DNA of 64,000 nucleotides from Bacillus luti (GCF_001884105.1 NZ_MACI01000026.1:1-64000), one strand, 5' to 3'; counted from the first letter of the stretch, positions 1 through 10,846 are shown. Numbers and translations: made by a program. The notes: generated by a model not told the origin, from the letters alone.

Positions 1-312
1 GCGACCTATTCTTTCAAATAGTGTGCCAAGATATTCCAATGTTACTATTCTATAAAAAAAATGACAATTTATCTACTATATTGTTTTATTTCACATAATA
101 ATTTTCAAAAAAACTTTTAATAAACCACCATACATCTTACTTCTAAAATTTAAAATAGCACTGTTCCTTCATAGTCTAAAGCTATGCTACATGTACATTA
201 TTACTCTATCTCTTTTATATTACACTTAACATACAATTCAAACACCCTTAAATATTTTTTCCATATATATATTATAGTACGAACAATCTTATATAAAAAA
301 AGGAGCTATACT
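1..312. other. non-coding upstream region
   Basis: This AT-rich stretch holds no convincing gene. The reading frame of the downstream oxidoreductase stays open back to about position 184, but no ribosome binding site precedes any start codon before 313. I could not pick out a confident promoter or riboswitch. The left window edge may cut a neighbouring gene or its 3' region. Confidence 0.6.
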
Positions 313-1647
313 ATGAAGCAGACAAAATTAACAGGTCGTATCGTTGTTCCTTCAGATCCTGACTATGACGTAGCCCGAATGAATTTAAATTTAAGTATTC
401 CAAAACTCCCTTGTATTATTGTTTTTTGCCAAAATAAAAATGATGTGTGTAATGCCTTAAAATGGGCACGCGAACGTCATGTACCATTTCGCTTAAGAAG
501 CGGACGTCATAGCTATGAAAATTTTTCTCTTTTAAATAGAGGACTTATTATTGACGTGAGTGAAATGCATCGCATTACTGTTAATACAGATAAATTAACA
601 GCAACAATTGAAGCTGGTGCAAACCTTGGCACTGTTTATAAAGAGCTTTGGAATTACAGTGTGACAATACCAGCTGGTACAAGCGCAAGCGTTGGAATTG
701 TTGGATTAGCACTTGGCGGTGGCATCGGTATGCTTTCACGCTTATTTGGATTAACATGTGACCAATTAATAGAAGTTGAAATGGTACAAGCATGTGGTAA
801 ATTTGGAGCAAAAATCATTCGTGCAAGCGAACATGAAAACCATAATTTGTTTTGGGCATGCCGCGGTGGTGGTGGTGGAAACTTCGGAATTATTACTTCT
901 TTAACTTTTCGAGTACACCCTATAAAAAATGTATCAATCTTCTCCATCACATGGGAATGGGAAGATTTTATTGCTGCATTTCAAGCTTGGCAAAACTGGG
1001 CGCCTTATACAGACGAGCGTCTGACTTCATCAATTGAGTTATTCACAAAGCAACAAAACAAAATTGAAGCACAAGGTGAGTTTGTTGGCTCTCCCTCTGA
1101 ACTCCATTCCTTATTATCTCCTCTTCTTGAAACTGGTACCCCCTCTCTCTTTATAGATGAAGTTCCTTATATAAAGGCTGTTGAATTTTTTAACAGTGGT
1201 AACATCCCTGAAAACTTCAAGCGCTCCGGTTCCTACGTATATAAACCTATTCCTCTTAAAGGAATTGAAATCATGCAATATTTTCTTTCTCATGCACCAA
1301 ATAAAGATGCGAGTATTTGGCACCAATCACTTGTGGGTGCTGTTGAAAATATTCCGCCTACTGAAACAGCTTATTTCCATCGTAAAGCAATTATTGCTCA
1401 AGAATACATTACCTCTTGGAAATGTGATGATGAAGAAAATCGAAATATACGCTGGGTTAAAGATTTACGAGAAAGCTTAGATCCTTATACACTAGGTGAC
1501 TATGTCAATTGGCCCGATATCGACATTAAAAATTGGCAAACTAGTTATTATGGCCCTAACTTTCAAAGATTGCGTAAAGTGAAAACCATATATGACCCTT
1601 GCAATGTTTTTCGTTTTCAACAAAGTATCCCACCCTTTCATACGTAA
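313..1647 (+). CDS. FAD-binding oxidoreductase, berberine-bridge (BBE) family
   Basis: A 444-residue flavoprotein of the PCMH/VAO fold, probably oxidising sugars, alcohols or secondary metabolites in the cytoplasm; the substrate cannot be told from sequence. The N-terminal FAD_binding_4 domain contains RSGRHSYE, whose His is the usual covalent FAD site. The second covalent position, normally Cys in the GxCxxVG loop, reads GTSASVG, so the flavin is probably attached once only. A glycine-rich LGGGIGMLSR segment follows. The C-terminus carries the BBE signature NVFRFQQSIPP. The start at 313 is chosen because AGGAG lies at 301-305; the longer open frame from 184 lacks one. It is monocistronic, with a terminator directly downstream. 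Confidence 0.85.
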   Translation: MKQTKLTGRIVVPSDPDYDVARMNLNLSIPKLPCIIVFCQNKNDVCNALKWARERHVPFRLRSGRHSYENFSLLNRGLIIDVSEMHRITVNTDKLTATIEAGANLGTVYKELWNYSVTIPAGTSASVGIVGLALGGGIGMLSRLFGLTCDQLIEVEMVQACGKFGAKIIRASEHENHNLFWACRGGGGGNFGIITSLTFRVHPIKNVSIFSITWEWEDFIAAFQAWQNWAPYTDERLTSSIELFTKQQNKIEAQGEFVGSPSELHSLLSPLLETGTPSLFIDEVPYIKAVEFFNSGNIPENFKRSGSYVYKPIPLKGIEIMQYFLSHAPNKDASIWHQSLVGAVENIPPTETAYFHRKAIIAQEYITSWKCDDEENRNIRWVKDLRESLDPYTLGDYVNWPDIDIKNWQTSYYGPNFQRLRKVKTIYDPCNVFRFQQSIPPFHT

Positions 1648-1679
1648 AAAAGGAAGAACAAAATACTGTTCTTCCTTTT
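1648..1679. terminator. bidirectional intrinsic terminator
   Basis: A 13-bp perfect stem (1648-1660 with 1667-1679) has a 6-nt loop, an A-run on the left and a T-run on the right, so it can end both convergent genes. The stem touches the last base of the chemoreceptor TGA stop codon. Confidence 0.85.
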
Positions 1680-2971
1680 CACATTGAAAATCGTTCAATT
1701 GTTTGTTTCAAGTCTGTTGCTTGCTTCTCTAAATCCTTTAACAATTGATCGATTACTACCATATTTTTAGATTGTTGCAGTGTCACACGTGCTACTTCTT
1801 GCGAACCTGCCGATGTTTCTTCAGCAATTGCTGCTACAGCCTTCGTCTGCGCTCCTGTTTGATGAATGTGACTCACTTGTTCGTTCATATAGCCACTAAT
1901 TTGCTTGGTTGCATCTGCAACTTCCATAATACTTGATGACATTTCTTTTAAAATTAATTCGGTAGCCGCCCCGCGTTTCGCCTCTTCTTTAGCTGTTTTC
2001 ACTTGCTCTGTCATTTTCAATGCGACTTGTTGCACTTCCTCTTGCATATTCCGCAATAACTGCGATATATTTCTTGCAGAATGATCGCTTTCATCAGCAA
2101 GTTTACGTACTTCTTCAGCTACAACTGCAAAGCCCCTTCCATGCTCTCCAGCACGAGCTGCCTCGATAGAAGCATTCAGTGCTAATAAATTCGTTTGACT
2201 AGCAATCTCACTCACAACAGAAACAATATGTTCTACTTGTTTCATTCGTTCTTCTAATTTTTGTACATTTTGCATCGAATCTTCGTTTTCTTTTGCCAAT
2301 GTTTGAATACCTTGAATTAAAGAAGTAAAGACACGTGTACTTTGCCCTAAAGCTTGAACCATTTCTAAAGACAACTCATCAGACTGTTTTGCTTTTTCTT
2401 CTACTTCACTAGCAATAGAAGTTGTTGTATCAACAGCAGACACAATTGCCTGAATTGAAGCTGCTGATTGCTCAGCGCCAGAAGAAATCTCTGCAAGAGT
2501 TTCAGAAACACCTCGAGCTTGTTTTGTCGCTTCCCCTGTTTGCTTTCTAATTTGCTGAACTTGATTATTTGTATACGAAAATGTAGTATCAATATTTTTT
2601 ACCATACCCCTTAAGTTCCCTAGCATCATATTAAATGCAACACTTAAAGATTTAATCTCATCATCTGTTTTTGGCAACGGGACATCTTCACGAATATCCC
2701 CATCAGCCGCCTTCCTTGCAGCCTCCTCTAATTTTCGAAGTGGTTTAATTAAAAAGATTGCTGCTCCATACGCTAAAATTCCAGACCATACTACACCTAA
2801 TAACATAACGATAATATTATAAACAGTTTGACTTACATAACTTTGAAAATAATCGTATATCACGTAAATAAAAAATATACTTGTTGAATATGTAATAAAA
2901 GCTAAAACTGTAGTAAATAGCATAAGTTGTGTACGTAAGCCAAAGGAAAAAGTTTTCTTCTCCTTTTCCAT
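1679..2971 (-). CDS. methyl-accepting chemotaxis protein, minimal sensory domain
   Basis: A 430-residue chemoreceptor that would signal to CheA/CheW. Two N-terminal transmembrane helices (about residues 15-35 and 46-73) are separated by only a short loop, so there is no large extracellular ligand domain. It may sense membrane or cytoplasmic cues, or depend on a partner. A HAMP segment (about 74-130) leads into the coiled-coil signalling domain. The conserved hairpin tip [22 protein letters not shown] is clear. The C-terminus lacks an obvious CheR/CheB tethering pentapeptide. It is divergent from a second chemoreceptor, sharing about 200 bp of promoter DNA. Confidence 0.9.
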   Translation of the reverse strand: MEKEKKTFSFGLRTQLMLFTTVLAFITYSTSIFFIYVIYDYFQSYVSQTVYNIIVMLLGVVWSGILAYGAAIFLIKPLRKLEEAARKAADGDIREDVPLPKTDDEIKSLSVAFNMMLGNLRGMVKNIDTTFSYTNNQVQQIRKQTGEATKQARGVSETLAEISSGAEQSAASIQAIVSAVDTTTSIASEVEEKAKQSDELSLEMVQALGQSTRVFTSLIQGIQTLAKENEDSMQNVQKLEERMKQVEHIVSVVSEIASQTNLLALNASIEAARAGEHGRGFAVVAEEVRKLADESDHSARNISQLLRNMQEEVQQVALKMTEQVKTAKEEAKRGAATELILKEMSSSIMEVADATKQISGYMNEQVSHIHQTGAQTKAVAAIAEETSAGSQEVARVTLQQSKNMVVIDQLLKDLEKQATDLKQTIERFSM

Positions 2972-3173
2972 TTCTCATTCCTCCTCATAAGTAATATACA
3001 TACTATCTATATATCATTATCCATATTTTCCTTATAGAAAGATATATAGATTTTTTATTTTTTGTTTACATATTAATTACATTATTTTTTCTGTATATAA
3101 AACTAAAATAATGTATACTTCTATTTGGATGCCATTATATATTCAACTAAATAATTTAAGGTTAGGTGATTCT

Positions 3174-4898
3174 ATGTTAAAAATTTCAAATCGCTTAAAC
3201 GTTATAAACAGATTAATATTGTTAGTAGCAGTACCGATTCTTTCCATATTAATTATTAGCGTTGTAAATTATATAAATTTACAACAAATGCATAAACAAC
3301 TTCAAACAGTTTATGTGGATCGTCTACTACCTATTAAATGGCTAGGTTCTATTGAGAGTAGCATGTACCAAGAGTTTAGTTATGTAAAGGAACTCATTAT
3401 TACTGAAGATGAAAATCGACGTACTACAATTTTAAATAAATTAAATGAAACAAATAAAGAAACCGGAAAATTACAAGCCCAATACGAAAATACATACATA
3501 ACAGGCGAAGAAAAAAAACTCCTCAACCAATATAAAGAAAAACTAGAAAACTATGAAAAGCATCGTGCTCAAATGCTTGATCTCATTAAAGAGAATAAAC
3601 TTAATCAGGCGTATTCGTTTTACCTAACTACAGTTGAACCTAATTTATCGGCTACAGTAGACGCTTTAAAAAAACTTAGTGATTATAACGAAAAGTTAGC
3701 TGAAAGTTTGTATAACGACAGCGAACATTCTTATAAACAAGTGATAAGCGTAACAATTATTTTATTCATTGCATGTTTAGTTCTTTGCATTCTTATCTCC
3801 TTATTTACTGCTAAATCTATTATCAATCCAATCAATTCATTACGGAACATAATGAATACAGCTGGAAAGGGCGATTTAACCGTTGCTGTACCAAAACAAT
3901 ATCATCATGAATTCGGTCATATGTTTAATAGTTTTGATCAAATGATATTAAATTTGCAGCAAATTATTAACAATGTGATTCAAACAAGTGCAAAAGTAAA
4001 AGACTCTACAAACCACATTGTTGACACAACAACCGTTTCCTCTTCCACTATGGATACCATTGCAAATACAATGAAACAACTGTCTTACCATATTAATGAT
4101 CAGTCAGCAAACATTAAAGATAGTTCTACAGCAATGGATGAAATAGCAAATGGAGTGCAAAGCATTGCTGAATCTTCTACAACGATTTCAAACTTAGCTA
4201 TTTCTACTTCCGATAAAGCAACTATAGGGAATGAAACCATTGAAAAGTCCATTTCGCAAATGACAACTATCCACACTGTCATGGATGAAATATATACAGT
4301 AGTAGATCAATTAATTGTTCGCACACAAGAAATTGATAGCGCACTGCAAACTATAACCTATATTTCTGAACAAACAAATCTATTATCTTTAAACGCTGCA
4401 ATTGAGTCCGCTCGCGCTGGAGAACATGGAAAAGGATTTGCAGTTGTAGCAGAAGAGGTTCGTAAGCTTGCTGAACAATCAAAACAAGCAGCTAAAGATA
4501 TTACAAAATTAAACTTACTCGTACAAGATGATTCAAAAAATGTAGTCAACGTGATGGGGAAAGGACAAAAAGAAATTCAAGAAGGAATTCATGCCATTCA
4601 AAATACAAAGTTAACATTCCATGATATTGTAGATCACATTACTGAAGTTACAAATCAAATACAGGATATAACAGCAAGTGCAGAAGAAATGTCTGCAAGC
4701 TCTGAAGAAATAAATAGCGCTCTTATTAATATTTCTTCTATTTCGCAAAATATAGTTTCAGAAACTGAGTATACATCCAATTCTTCACAAACCCAATCTA
4801 TATCAATACAAGAAATTACAAATATGTCTCTTCAAATGCAAAAACTTGTTGAAGAATTAGAAACATTTGCATCTCAATTTAAAATTAAAAATTTATAA
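3174..4898 (+). CDS. methyl-accepting chemotaxis protein with 4-helix-bundle ectodomain
   Basis: A 574-residue membrane chemoreceptor. A first transmembrane helix (about residues 12-33) is followed by a roughly 150-residue helical extracellular region resembling the 4HB_MCP ligand-binding domain. A second transmembrane helix (about 185-207), HAMP, and the methylated coiled coil with the tip [21 protein letters not shown] complete it. The start at 3174 is preceded by AGGTGAT; an upstream in-frame ATG at 3111 has no ribosome binding site. It diverges from the shorter receptor. Ligand unknown. Confidence 0.9.
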   Translation: MLKISNRLNVINRLILLVAVPILSILIISVVNYINLQQMHKQLQTVYVDRLLPIKWLGSIESSMYQEFSYVKELIITEDENRRTTILNKLNETNKETGKLQAQYENTYITGEEKKLLNQYKEKLENYEKHRAQMLDLIKENKLNQAYSFYLTTVEPNLSATVDALKKLSDYNEKLAESLYNDSEHSYKQVISVTIILFIACLVLCILISLFTAKSIINPINSLRNIMNTAGKGDLTVAVPKQYHHEFGHMFNSFDQMILNLQQIINNVIQTSAKVKDSTNHIVDTTTVSSSTMDTIANTMKQLSYHINDQSANIKDSSTAMDEIANGVQSIAESSTTISNLAISTSDKATIGNETIEKSISQMTTIHTVMDEIYTVVDQLIVRTQEIDSALQTITYISEQTNLLSLNAAIESARAGEHGKGFAVVAEEVRKLAEQSKQAAKDITKLNLLVQDDSKNVVNVMGKGQKEIQEGIHAIQNTKLTFHDIVDHITEVTNQIQDITASAEEMSASSEEINSALINISSISQNIVSETEYTSNSSQTQSISIQEITNMSLQMQKLVEELETFASQFKIKNL

Positions 4899-4904
4899 GT
4901 AAGT

Positions 4905-4933
4905 GAGAAACCACCTAAATTAGGTGGTTTCTC
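4905..4933 (+). terminator. intrinsic terminator after chemoreceptor
   Basis: GAGAAACCACCTA at 4905-4917 pairs with TAGGTGGTTTCTC at 4921-4933. The T-run is weak, but the position right after the stop codon supports a transcript end. Confidence 0.7.
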
Positions 4934-5068
4934 TATTTAAATTATACATTAAGATTTCCTTATGTAATAACTGAACCATGAAAAAAATAAAGGATTCTGA
5001 CAATTCATGACTAATAACAGAAATAAGGGGCAACATTTGTAAAATATATTTTTGACTGGGGGTTTTGT

Positions 5069-5791
5069 ATGATTCAAGTTCGAAATCTAATAAAATCATT
5101 TGGCTCACTGGATGTTTTAAAAGGAATTGATTTAGAAGTAAAAGAAAAAGAAGTTGTTGTTTTAATTGGCGCCAGTGGTTCTGGAAAAAGTACATTACTT
5201 CGCTGTCTTAATTTTTTAGAAATGTACGATGAAGGTGAAATTCACTTACAAGGTGAGCGAATTGATCCAAAGCATTCAAATTTAAACAAAGTACGTGAAA
5301 ATGTCGGTATGGTTTTTCAGCACTTTAACCTCTTTCCTCATATGACCTCACTAGAAAACATCATAGAAGCACCTATTCACGTAAAAAAATTGGAAGCAGC
5401 AAATGCAAAGGAAATCGGAAATCAGCTTTTGCAAAAGGTTGGCCTACAAGATAAGGCGGATGTAACTCCTCACCTCCTTTCAGGCGGCCAAAAACAACGT
5501 ATTGCGATTGCAAGGGCTCTTGCTATGAATCCTAAAATTATGCTATTTGATGAACCTACCTCAGCTTTAGACCCTGAACTTGTTGGAGAAGTATTGCAAG
5601 TTATGAAAGAACTTGCCGAAGAAGGAATGACGATGGTTATTGTTACACATGAAATGAATTTTGCAAGAGATGTAGCTGATCGCGTCATCTTTATGGATGA
5701 TGGGAAAATTGTAGAGGATGCTCCGCCTGAGCAATTCTTCTCAGCTCCATCACATGAAAGAGCCAAACAATTTTTACGTAACGTTTTATAA
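5069..5791 (+). CDS. polar amino acid ABC transporter, ATP-binding protein
   Basis: A 240-residue ATPase of the GlnQ/HisP class that powers amino acid uptake. Walker A is GASGSGKST (about residues 32-40), the ABC signature is LSGGQKQR, Walker B is ILMFDEP-like ([14 protein letters not shown]), and the H-loop histidine is in VTHEM. A GGGGG ribosome binding site lies about 8 nt before the ATG. It is the first gene of a three-gene unit with a binding protein and a permease. The substrate cannot be assigned beyond the polar or glutamine/cystine-type amino acid family. Confidence 0.9.
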   Translation: MIQVRNLIKSFGSLDVLKGIDLEVKEKEVVVLIGASGSGKSTLLRCLNFLEMYDEGEIHLQGERIDPKHSNLNKVRENVGMVFQHFNLFPHMTSLENIIEAPIHVKKLEAANAKEIGNQLLQKVGLQDKADVTPHLLSGGQKQRIAIARALAMNPKIMLFDEPTSALDPELVGEVLQVMKELAEEGMTMVIVTHEMNFARDVADRVIFMDDGKIVEDAPPEQFFSAPSHERAKQFLRNVL

Positions 5792-5910
5792 TGTAACTTC
5801 TATTTCAAACGTAAAGAAATACATTCATACGGCGTACAAATAATTGTCCAAATAAAGCATCTCAATAACATTTAAAACCATCCGTATGATCAATATTTAG
5901 GAGGGGTTTT

Positions 5911-6705
5911 ATGAAAAGAAAATTATTAACCATTGTTGCGAGCATTACATTATGTACATCCTTCATACTAGGGGCCTGTAGTAAGGACAGCGCCACTACT
6001 TCATCAAGCGGTGAAAAAGAATTTCGTTATGCTATGAGTGGCTTATACAAGCCTTTTAATTATAAAGAAAATGATGGGAAACTTGCCGGATTTGATGTGG
6101 AAATCGGTGCGGCGCTTGCTAAAAAAATGAATATGAAACCCGTTCCTATTACAAATCCATGGGAAACACTAATTCAAGGTCTCCAGGCAAAGAAATATGA
6201 TGTAATACTAGGCAGTATGGCCATTACAGAAGAACGCTTAAAAGCTGTTAATTTCTCAGACCCTTATTATCGCTCTGGTGCCCAAATCTTTGTAACGAAA
6301 AAGAATACATCCATTTCTTCTCCAGAAGACTTAAAAGATAAAAAAATTGGTGTTGTAAAAGCTAGTACCTTTAAAGATCTTGTCGCAAAATATACAGATA
6401 AAATTACAGAATACGATAGTGATATTACTGCTCTTATGGACTTAGAACCTGGGCGTGTTGATGCGGTAATTACCGATCAAATGGTCGGCCTACGTATGAT
6501 AAAAGAAGGGAAATCTAATATTAAAGAAGCTGGAAAACCATTAAATCTTGATGAGATGGGAATTGCTATTCGCAAAGATGATAAAGAAATGGTTGAAAAA
6601 GTAAATAAGGCTTTAGATGAAATTATTAAAGATGGTACGTATGAAAAGATCAGTAAAAAATGGTTCGGTCGTAACATTCTTGGAGAAGAAGCAAAAACGA
6701 AGTAG
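5911..6705 (+). CDS. amino acid ABC transporter substrate-binding lipoprotein
   Basis: A 264-residue family 3 solute-binding protein tethered to the outer face of the membrane. A signal peptide ends in the lipobox LGAC (Cys at about residue 23), followed by a Ser/Thr-rich linker. The SBP_bac_3 fold starts at FRYAMSGLYKPFNY and includes GFDVEIGAALAKKM and the NPWETLIQGLQAKKYDVI segment typical of polar amino acid binders. An AGGAGGGG site precedes the ATG. It lies 119 bp after the ATPase gene and is separated from the permease by a strong hairpin, which could let it be made in excess. Confidence 0.9.
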   Translation: MKRKLLTIVASITLCTSFILGACSKDSATTSSSGEKEFRYAMSGLYKPFNYKENDGKLAGFDVEIGAALAKKMNMKPVPITNPWETLIQGLQAKKYDVILGSMAITEERLKAVNFSDPYYRSGAQIFVTKKNTSISSPEDLKDKKIGVVKASTFKDLVAKYTDKITEYDSDITALMDLEPGRVDAVITDQMVGLRMIKEGKSNIKEAGKPLNLDEMGIAIRKDDKEMVEKVNKALDEIIKDGTYEKISKKWFGRNILGEEAKTK

Positions 6706-6732
6706 ATTAGCTCTTCAAAGTTTTCATAAATT

Positions 6733-6757
6733 GTGCCCCACCTTGCACGTGGGGCAT
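6733..6757 (+). terminator. intercistronic hairpin between binding protein and permease
   Basis: TGCCCCAC at 6734-6741 pairs with GTGGGGCA at 6749-6756 around a 7-nt loop, followed by only three T residues. It looks like a leaky terminator or an mRNA-stabilising 3' end for the binding protein message. Confidence 0.65.
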
Positions 6758-6798
6758 TTCATTCCCGACTAAAATCCATACAATATGAGGTGATACAC

Positions 6799-7491
6799 AT
6801 GTATGAAATTTTTATCTCTACCTATCCTACACTCTTAAAGGCTACTGTTATCACATTACAATTAACATTAACCTCCCTAGTACTCGGTTCATTAATCGGA
6901 TTACTATTCGCTTTCTTTCGAATCTCTAACAATAAAATTCTAAATAGCATTGCTCATGTATATATCGCCATTATTCGTGGTACACCTTTAATTGTTCAAA
7001 TCGCAATTCTCTATTTCGGTATTACATCTGTTATTGTTTTCACCCCTTTTTGGGCAGGAGCAATTGCTTTAGCAATCCATAACGGTGCATATATTACTGA
7101 AATTTTCCGTGGATCCATTCAATCCGTCGACCGGGGACAATTGGAAGCTGCTCGCTCTTTAGGTATGCCTTATCCTTTAGCTATGCGCCGAATTATATTA
7201 CCACAAGCATTTCGTCTATCTCTTCCTCCTCTTGGTAATCAATTTATTATCGGATTGAAAGATTCTTCACTCGTTGCTTACGTAGGACTATCCGAATTAT
7301 GGGGATCAGGTTTATCAATTGCTGCAGGTAACTTCCAACAATTAGATACATATGTAATCGTTGGTTTGTACTATCTCGTACTTGTTCTTCTATTTACTTA
7401 CTTTGTTAATCTTTTAGAGAAACGACTACAAAGAAAAGAAACAAATTCAGTCCAAGTTAGTGCAAAGAACAAAAAAGAAGTTTCTTTATAA
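6799..7491 (+). CDS. amino acid ABC transporter permease
   Basis: A 230-residue inner membrane protein with about five transmembrane helices, of the His/Glu/Gln/Arg permease class. The EAA loop that docks to the ATPase reads EAARSLGMPYPLAMRRIILPQA in two adjoining pieces (about residues 137-158). The start at 6799 is set by GAGGTGAT at 6787-6794; an earlier in-frame ATG at 6733 lies in the hairpin and lacks a site. It completes the importer begun at 5069. Confidence 0.9.
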   Translation: MYEIFISTYPTLLKATVITLQLTLTSLVLGSLIGLLFAFFRISNNKILNSIAHVYIAIIRGTPLIVQIAILYFGITSVIVFTPFWAGAIALAIHNGAYITEIFRGSIQSVDRGQLEAARSLGMPYPLAMRRIILPQAFRLSLPPLGNQFIIGLKDSSLVAYVGLSELWGSGLSIAAGNFQQLDTYVIVGLYYLVLVLLFTYFVNLLEKRLQRKETNSVQVSAKNKKEVSL

Positions 7492-7523
7492 GAAAAAGCA
7501 AGCCTGAGATGGCTTGCTTTTTC
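7492..7523 (+). terminator. intrinsic terminator of the amino acid importer operon
   Basis: A 13-bp perfect stem (7492-7504 with 7511-7523) with loop TGAGAT ends in five T residues. The A-run on the left arm also allows it to end the convergent desaturase transcript. Confidence 0.85.
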
Positions 7524-7544
7524 ACTGCAAAAATATATCAACTT

Positions 7545-8630
7545 TTACTGATTTACTTTTTTAATACTCTCTTTTTCCTCTATATGATCCTCACGATATG
7601 AAATATTATGAGGGTCTAATCCATTTCCTAAAGAGCCATAGAAATGCTCTCTATGCGGATCAACTAATTCACTTCCTTGATAATACACACGTGGTGTATT
7701 CCATAGTGCTGCCAAAGCTTTTGTCATCGGCATTTCGTGATAGCGTTCCGGCCACATTTCTTTAATTTTCTCTTTTACTAACGGATAGTATTTAGAGCTC
7801 ATAGCAGGGAACAGATGATGTTCTGTATGATATGAGAAATTGAAATGTAAAACGTCTACCCAGCGCGGCACTGTTACTGATAAACAGTTTGCTAACGGAT
7901 CATTTACTGGAACAATTGGATTTAAGCGATGATTCGTTGCAATATATGCCATTACAATAAAGTTAGCAATTAACAGCGGAATCACATATGCAAATAACCA
8001 TTTTGCTGGTCCCATAATAAACAATAAACTAATCCAAACAGTCCAAGGCAAAAGAAGTTGAAGCCATACAGATTTTTGATTGGATGACTTAAATTCTTTT
8101 ATAAAATGAAAGAACATTCGAGTCGAATGCAATGTAAATTGAATTGTTAGTGACAGAAAACTAAAGAATGAACGTACATGTAGAGGCATGCGATATACCC
8201 AACTCAAAAACTTACTCTTTTTAAGCTTCTCAAGCGTTGGCCATGCATCAGGATCATTCTCTTCATGCTGTGTATGAACATGATGCGTTGCGTTATGCCA
8301 CTTTCTCCAAAGTTTTGGTCCAGTTGATAACGGCATAAATGCAATCGCACCTAAGAAATCACGAAGCCATGCCTTTCTTACAACTGTTCCATGTAAAATT
8401 TCATGCCCTAAAAATCCAAGTGAAGCAAAACATAATCCGAGAACAATCGCAATTCCTAGATTTGCCCACACATTCAATTCAAATACACCAATCGTTATTA
8501 ATCCCGACAATGCCACAAGTAAATAAGCCAGTCCACCAAATAAACGAGTAGGAACTGGTTTAAATGCTTTTTTCGGCAAATGTGGTGATACACGCGCTGC
8601 ATACCACCCAAACGTATGAAGCTCCTTCAT
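7545..8630 (-). CDS. membrane acyl-lipid fatty acid desaturase
   Basis: A 361-residue di-iron membrane desaturase that introduces a double bond into phospholipid acyl chains, usually in the cold. The three histidine boxes are HEILHG (residues 76-81), HNATHH (112-117) and HTEHH (about 265-269), with the expected hydrophobic helices between them. From memory, the B. cereus group has two such enzymes with delta-5 and delta-10 regiospecificity; this locus probably matches the delta-10 enzyme (DesB), but sequence alone does not prove that. It is transcribed alone, with a long upstream region holding an inverted repeat. No DesK/DesR-like two-component pair is adjacent. Confidence 0.88.
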   Translation of the reverse strand: MKELHTFGWYAARVSPHLPKKAFKPVPTRLFGGLAYLLVALSGLITIGVFELNVWANLGIAIVLGLCFASLGFLGHEILHGTVVRKAWLRDFLGAIAFMPLSTGPKLWRKWHNATHHVHTQHEENDPDAWPTLEKLKKSKFLSWVYRMPLHVRSFFSFLSLTIQFTLHSTRMFFHFIKEFKSSNQKSVWLQLLLPWTVWISLLFIMGPAKWLFAYVIPLLIANFIVMAYIATNHRLNPIVPVNDPLANCLSVTVPRWVDVLHFNFSYHTEHHLFPAMSSKYYPLVKEKIKEMWPERYHEMPMTKALAALWNTPRVYYQGSELVDPHREHFYGSLGNGLDPHNISYREDHIEEKESIKKVNQ

Positions 8631-9208
8631 CCTTTTGCCCCTTTCTGTTGCCGCGCCTTGCGCAACTTACATATATCAATTCTTGCTTCCAGATTGATTT
8701 TACTAGATGATCAAAAAAGCATCTATTATAAGGAAAATATACTCACTCTATCGTCACTTATTTTTCGCTTTTATTATCAATGAAAAACATTTCTCTTTTT
8801 ACTCTCTATCAACCTTTCCACATGATGAATCATAACAATAGAATTTCTATATTGTCAACAACTTTTATGACCTAGTAATAAAAGTTGGTTATATTTTTAT
8901 AATTATACTTTATTCCACTAAAGAAAAAGCATAGATTTTATAAGGTTTTATCCAATATATAACCAAATAAATTTCAGTAACAAAGACTCTATCTTATTCA
9001 ATAATTCACTGTATAGTTAAGAACTAATATCCTCTGAATTTAGTTTTCCATAAATACCTCCCCGTCATACCACCCTGAAAATAATTATATTGAAATAATT
9101 TTATCTTTTTTGTTAATAAAATAGAATCCTACTAAAACAACACACATGAATTCCATATAATATGGAAATATTAAAAGGAAAATTGTTCTAAATCAGGAGG
9201 TTTCCATA
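8631..9208. other. long divergent intergenic region with a dyad
   Basis: This 578-bp, very AT-rich region separates the desaturase and the Rieske oxidoreductase. It contains no gene I can support. A perfect 10-bp inverted repeat, CAACTTTTAT at 8859-8868 and ATAAAAGTTG at 8878-8887 with a 9-nt spacer, is the only clear structured element. Both flanking promoters must lie here. Confidence 0.6.
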
Positions 9209-10735
9209 ATGACAAGTGATACATTCCCACAATTACCGTTATCTTATTGGGTTGAATCTACTCAGTTTCCTACTTTCCCCCATTTATCCGAAAATATAAA
9301 AACGAAAGTTGCTGTTATCGGTGCTGGTATTACAGGTATAACCACTGCCTATTTACTAGCGAAAGAAGGCATCGATGTTGTGTTAATTGATTCCGGTCTT
9401 ATTTTAAACGGAACTACTGGGCATACAACGGCGAAAGTAACAGCGCAACATGATCTTATTTATGCTGAATTAATAAATCATTTCGGTCTGGAAAAGGCCG
9501 GACTTTACTATGAATCAAATAATCACGCTCTACAATTCATAAATGAAATCGTACAAACATATAAAATCGACTGTAATTTCTCAAATGAAGATTCATATTT
9601 ATATACAACTACTGATAATGGATTAAGAAATTTATCGAAAGAATATGAAGCCTATCAAAAACTAAATATTCCTTGTGACTATGTTCAATCTCTGTCGATC
9701 CCAATTTCAGTACAATCTGCACTTGTAATGAAAAATCAGGCGCAATTCCATCCCCTCCTTTATTTGAAAACACTTTTAGAAAAGTTTGTGGAGATGGGTG
9801 GCAAAGTTTATGAACAAACAACAGCTATGGATGTGGAGAAAGGAGATTCTCCACAAGTCATTACAAAAGCTGGTCATCGTATTACTTGCGAATATGTTGT
9901 CTCTTGTTCACATTTTCCTTTTTATGATGCTAGTAGCTTTTTCTTTACCCGAATGTATGCAGAACGCTCCTATGCTCTTGCAATAAAAGCAAAAACGGAT
10001 TATCCAGGTGGCATGTATTTAAGTATCGATGATCCAAAACGCTCCTTACGCTATATAACAAACAATGGAGAAAAATTAATTTTGATTGGTGGAGAGAGTC
10101 ATAAAACAGGGCAAGGAATAAATACAATGCTTCATTATGAAGCACTCTATTCTTTTGCTGAAGCAACTTTTGGAGTAGATGAAGTTCCCTATCGATGGTC
10201 AGCACAAGATTTGATTACTCTGGACAAGCTCCCTTACATCGGGCATATTAACGAACGGAATCCAAATATATTTGTTGCAACCGGGTATCGGAAATGGGGA
10301 ATGACAACTGGAACTGCTGCCGCTCATTTACTCAAGGACTCCATTCTAAAAGTCCACAGTCCATATAAAGAGCTGTTTGCACCATCACGCTTTCATGCAA
10401 CCCCAGATATAAAAACATTCCTCTCTCAGAACATTGATGTCGCTAAACATTTAATTGAAGGAAAAATTGAAACCGCATTACGTACACCAGAAGATCTTGA
10501 GGTTGGAGAAGGATCTGTTGTACATGTCAATGGTAAACGAGCAGGTGCCTATAAAGATAAAGAAGGAAAATTACATATCGTCGATACGACTTGTACACAC
10601 CTTGGCTGCGAAGTTGAATGGAATAACGGGGATTGTACTTGGGATTGTCCTTGCCATGGTTCTCGTTTTTCAATTGACGGGGATGTTATGGAAGGCCCAG
10701 CAGATCAACCATTAAAACGAGTTGATAACGAATAA
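9209..10735 (+). CDS. FAD-dependent oxidoreductase with C-terminal Rieske [2Fe-2S] domain
   Basis: A 508-residue two-domain protein. The N-terminal DAO-type flavin domain (about residues 30-400) opens with the dinucleotide fold GAGITGITTAYLLAKEG. The C-terminal Rieske domain (about 425-508) carries Cys462-Thr-His464 and Cys480-x2-His483 as cluster ligands, with Cys467 and Cys482 placed for the usual disulfide. The arrangement matches Bacillus YhfW-like proteins. Electrons probably pass between flavin and cluster in an amine or amino acid oxidation; substrate unknown. AGGAGG at about 9197 gives a strong start. It is monocistronic. Confidence 0.87.
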   Translation: MTSDTFPQLPLSYWVESTQFPTFPHLSENIKTKVAVIGAGITGITTAYLLAKEGIDVVLIDSGLILNGTTGHTTAKVTAQHDLIYAELINHFGLEKAGLYYESNNHALQFINEIVQTYKIDCNFSNEDSYLYTTTDNGLRNLSKEYEAYQKLNIPCDYVQSLSIPISVQSALVMKNQAQFHPLLYLKTLLEKFVEMGGKVYEQTTAMDVEKGDSPQVITKAGHRITCEYVVSCSHFPFYDASSFFFTRMYAERSYALAIKAKTDYPGGMYLSIDDPKRSLRYITNNGEKLILIGGESHKTGQGINTMLHYEALYSFAEATFGVDEVPYRWSAQDLITLDKLPYIGHINERNPNIFVATGYRKWGMTTGTAAAHLLKDSILKVHSPYKELFAPSRFHATPDIKTFLSQNIDVAKHLIEGKIETALRTPEDLEVGEGSVVHVNGKRAGAYKDKEGKLHIVDTTCTHLGCEVEWNNGDCTWDCPCHGSRFSIDGDVMEGPADQPLKRVDNE

Positions 10736-10812
10736 AACATACAATATGATTTATTCGTTATCATTTGTAGACCTTATCGTAGCTATATGTATTTTCTTAA
10801 TTCCTACAAACG

Positions 10813-10846
10813 AAAAAAGAGCACAAACTTACTTGTGCTCTTTTTT
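10813..10846. terminator. intrinsic terminator containing a stop codon
   Basis: A 14-bp perfect stem (10813-10826 with 10833-10846) with loop ACTTAC and U-runs in both directions. The TAA of the minus-strand nucleotidyltransferase gene (10829-10831) lies in the loop. Confidence 0.85.

Noticed and set aside
3111..3173. Longer N-terminus for the second chemoreceptor
   Set aside because: The upstream ATG has no ribosome binding site and would add residues before the first transmembrane helix; 3174 has AGGTGAT.
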